From Pseudogymnoascus destructans (lineage: Eukaryota; Ascomycota; Leotiomycetes; Thelebolales; Thelebolaceae), in the NCBI RefSeq assembly GCF_001641265.1, contig NW_020167520.1:1488001-1552000 (forward strand): DNA of 64,000 bases. The letters run 5' to 3'. Position numbers and translations under genes: made by a program. The notes beneath the pieces are model-generated. The model made no database searches, had not been told where the DNA came from, and was given only the letters and a program-made list of their open reading frames with translations. Of this stretch, positions 62,830 to 64,000 are shown piece after piece (position 1 is the stretch's first letter; each line of letters begins with the position of its first letter).

Positions 62830-64000
62830 CTATTGCCGCTGCCCGGTAGAGTCGCCTGGCTTCGGCGTCGGTTGTTGCGCTTGCTGTTGTGTTTGCTGTT
62901 GAGCTTGCTGTTGAGCTTGATGATTTGCTTGATGATTTGCTTGATGATTTGCTTGATGATTTGCTTGATGATTTGCTTGATGATTTGCTTGATGATTTGC
63001 TTGATGATTTGCTTGATGATTTGCTTGATGATTTGCTTGATGATTTGCTTGATGATTTGCTTGATGATTTACTTGATGATTTGCTTGATGATTTGCTTCG
63101 TACTGTGCTTGGTACTGTGGTTGTTGCTGTGGTAGTTGTCCACTTGGCCACGGTCGGTCACTACTACCTTGGGGATGGAAGATAGATTGCGGACGTTGGG
63201 CAACGGTATTGGAAAGCCAACTTGACCCCGCTACAGGGCCAGAAACGCTTCTGGATTGGGGAGGTAGATATTGTGGCTGCTGGCCTTCTGGTCGAGGTTG
63301 TGCGCTGGCGTATGGGTTGGTTGGAGGGAGATATTGCATATGCTGCCCTTCTTCTGGTCTAGGTTGGTTGCCAGAGCGTTCATATTCTCCTTGGTCGTCT
63401 AGTCGCCTTCGTCTTGCAGGTCTTTCGCTTTGGCTCATGTCACCTCCAGGGGATTGCCGTCGTGAGCCGGGAGGAAGGGCTTGAGAAAGAGGAGAGGGCT
63501 CTCTAACATTAGGACTCTGCGGCCGCTTTTGTAAAGCCTGGCTTCTAGTTGCCGGGTTGTCGTATAACATCTGCCACAATGTATCTCTCTCCGCCCGATA
63601 GAAGTCGCTCCGTTCCTTGTAGTTGTCTATCAGCTTATCTCTATCTTGAATTTCTTTGCTCTCCTGTTGCTTTTTATCTTTCGCCCTTTCGCGGAAACGC
63701 GCGGAGGCACTGGCATTGCGCTTACGCCTATTGGCGGCCTCAATCGATCCTACATCCACATCCACAGTTATGTTGAACTCGCCATTTCTTGCTGCCCAAA
63801 CCAGGCCATGCCCACCGCTAACGGGGCCTTGGAGGGGTATTCTCTCCGGTGGTTGAGTTGTGTAGGGGCCTGGTTCTTGTAGGTTTCCTTGTGACGGACC
63901 TCCTTCTGGGACAGCTCCTCTTTGCGTTGAACCTGTGAAATATGGTGGGCCAGCAGGCGGCTGGCTCAGCTGAGTTATCGGAGCGGGCGATGGGTGGCTG
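62830..64000 (-). CDS. bZIP transcription factor, 5' end beyond window
   Basis: The minus-strand frame is open from the window edge to the stop at 62830, 390 codons. The visible N-terminal part is Pro/Gly/Gln-rich. Near 63735-63640 lies a basic region (NRRKRNASASARFRERAKD, fitting the bZIP N-x7-R pattern) followed by a helical, Lys/Glu-rich segment with YRAERDTLWQML; leucine heptads are weak. Then Pro/Gln/Ser-rich low complexity, about 15 repeats of Ala-Asn-His-Gln, and a Gln-rich tail. It probably is a nuclear DNA-binding regulator of unknown targets. The start codon is not in the window; the GTG at 63765 is not a start. Confidence 0.7.
   Translation of the reverse strand, partial: SHPSPAPITQLSQPPAGPPYFTGSTQRGAVPEGGPSQGNLQEPGPYTTQPPERIPLQGPVSGGHGLVWAARNGEFNITVDVDVGSIEAANRRKRNASASARFRERAKDKKQQESKEIQDRDKLIDNYKERSDFYRAERDTLWQMLYDNPATRSQALQKRPQSPNVREPSPLSQALPPGSRRQSPGGDMSQSERPARRRRLDDQGEYERSGNQPRPEEGQHMQYLPPTNPYASAQPRPEGQQPQYLPPQSRSVSGPVAGSSWLSNTVAQRPQSIFHPQGSSDRPWPSGQLPQQQPQYQAQYEANHQANHQVNHQANHQANHQANHQANHQANHQANHQANHQANHQANHQANHQANHQANHQAQQQAQQQTQQQAQQPTPKPGDSTGQRQ
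62918..63097. repeat. 12-bp coding minisatellite, about 15 copies
   Basis: Near-perfect tandem copies of GCTTGATGATTT read as Ala-Asn-His-Gln on the minus strand in the bZIP frame. One unit carries Val in place of Ala. Because 12 is a multiple of 3, the other frames stay open too and produce long artificial repeats. Confidence 0.95.

Noticed and set aside
62447..63185. Long repeat frames on both strands (Ser-Ser-Ser-Lys, Asp-Asp-Leu-Leu, Met-Ile-Cys-Leu)
   Set aside because: They are shadows of the 12-bp minisatellite; a repeat with a length divisible by three keeps every frame open. Only the Ala-Asn-His-Gln frame joins a bZIP domain.
1..64000. CRISPR arrays, tRNA or rRNA genes
   Set aside because: No direct-repeat/spacer arrays were seen; the regular CGTACG sites are single hexamers in coding DNA. 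I did not recognise a tRNA cloverleaf or rRNA by eye, though a dedicated scan was not possible.

Overview
The window looks like a chromosome arm of a filamentous ascomycete (Pezizomycotina; the exact lineage cannot be fixed from here). Host genes have short introns (about 50-66 bp) with GT donors and CTAAC-type branch points, and they encode typical fungal proteins. The two flanks are gene-bearing and everything between about 13.4 and 57.3 kb is nested transposons.

Left flank (1-12.8 kb): end of a membrane protein gene; a 2057-residue HEAT-repeat protein of the Laa1/HEATR5 type (trans-Golgi/endosome traffic); a YebC/TACO1-like mitochondrial translation factor; a small proteasome-assembly chaperone of the PAC3 type; and an Ecm16/Dhr1 (DHX37) DEAH helicase of small-subunit ribosome biogenesis. 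Right flank (57.6-64 kb): two decayed cell-wall/Golgi genes (Kre9-like, GT32 mannosyltransferase-like), an intact aldehyde dehydrogenase and the 3' part of a bZIP protein gene with a 12-bp coding repeat.

Transposon block: hAT1 (13.4-17.8 kb) is broken by a pogo element P1, a 941-bp LTR and the 3' LTR of Ty3/Gypsy element G1. G1 (17.8-23.4 kb, minus strand) is degenerate but carries an intact convergent zinc-cluster gene K1. Copia element C1 (24.0-30.2 kb, minus strand) has about 90-bp LTRs, its own convergent zinc-cluster gene K2, and a palindrome CGTACG recurring about every 130 bp. G2 (32.0-35.7 kb, plus strand) is an inverted near-copy of G1. Copia element C2 lies in pieces from 35.9 to 52.7 kb. 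Between its integrase and reverse transcriptase it encodes five tandem zinc-cluster-like modules and an OTU-like cysteine-protease candidate. C2 is split by a solo LTR and by a 13-kb hAT element, hAT2 (38861-51918), with a perfect 8-bp target duplication. P5 and P6 (53.0-57.2 kb) are pogo-type elements inside a third hAT remnant; P5 is intact.

The most unusual content is in hAT2. Besides a five-exon hAT transposase and three later pogo insertions (P2-P4), it carries an intact four-exon histone H3-like gene and, divergently, a gene for a protein with a long acidic tail. Its non-coding parts, including three transposase introns, hold paired AGTAACG motifs. I read this as a transposon carrying a small chromatin-type gene module; the function is inference, the architecture is visible in the sequence.
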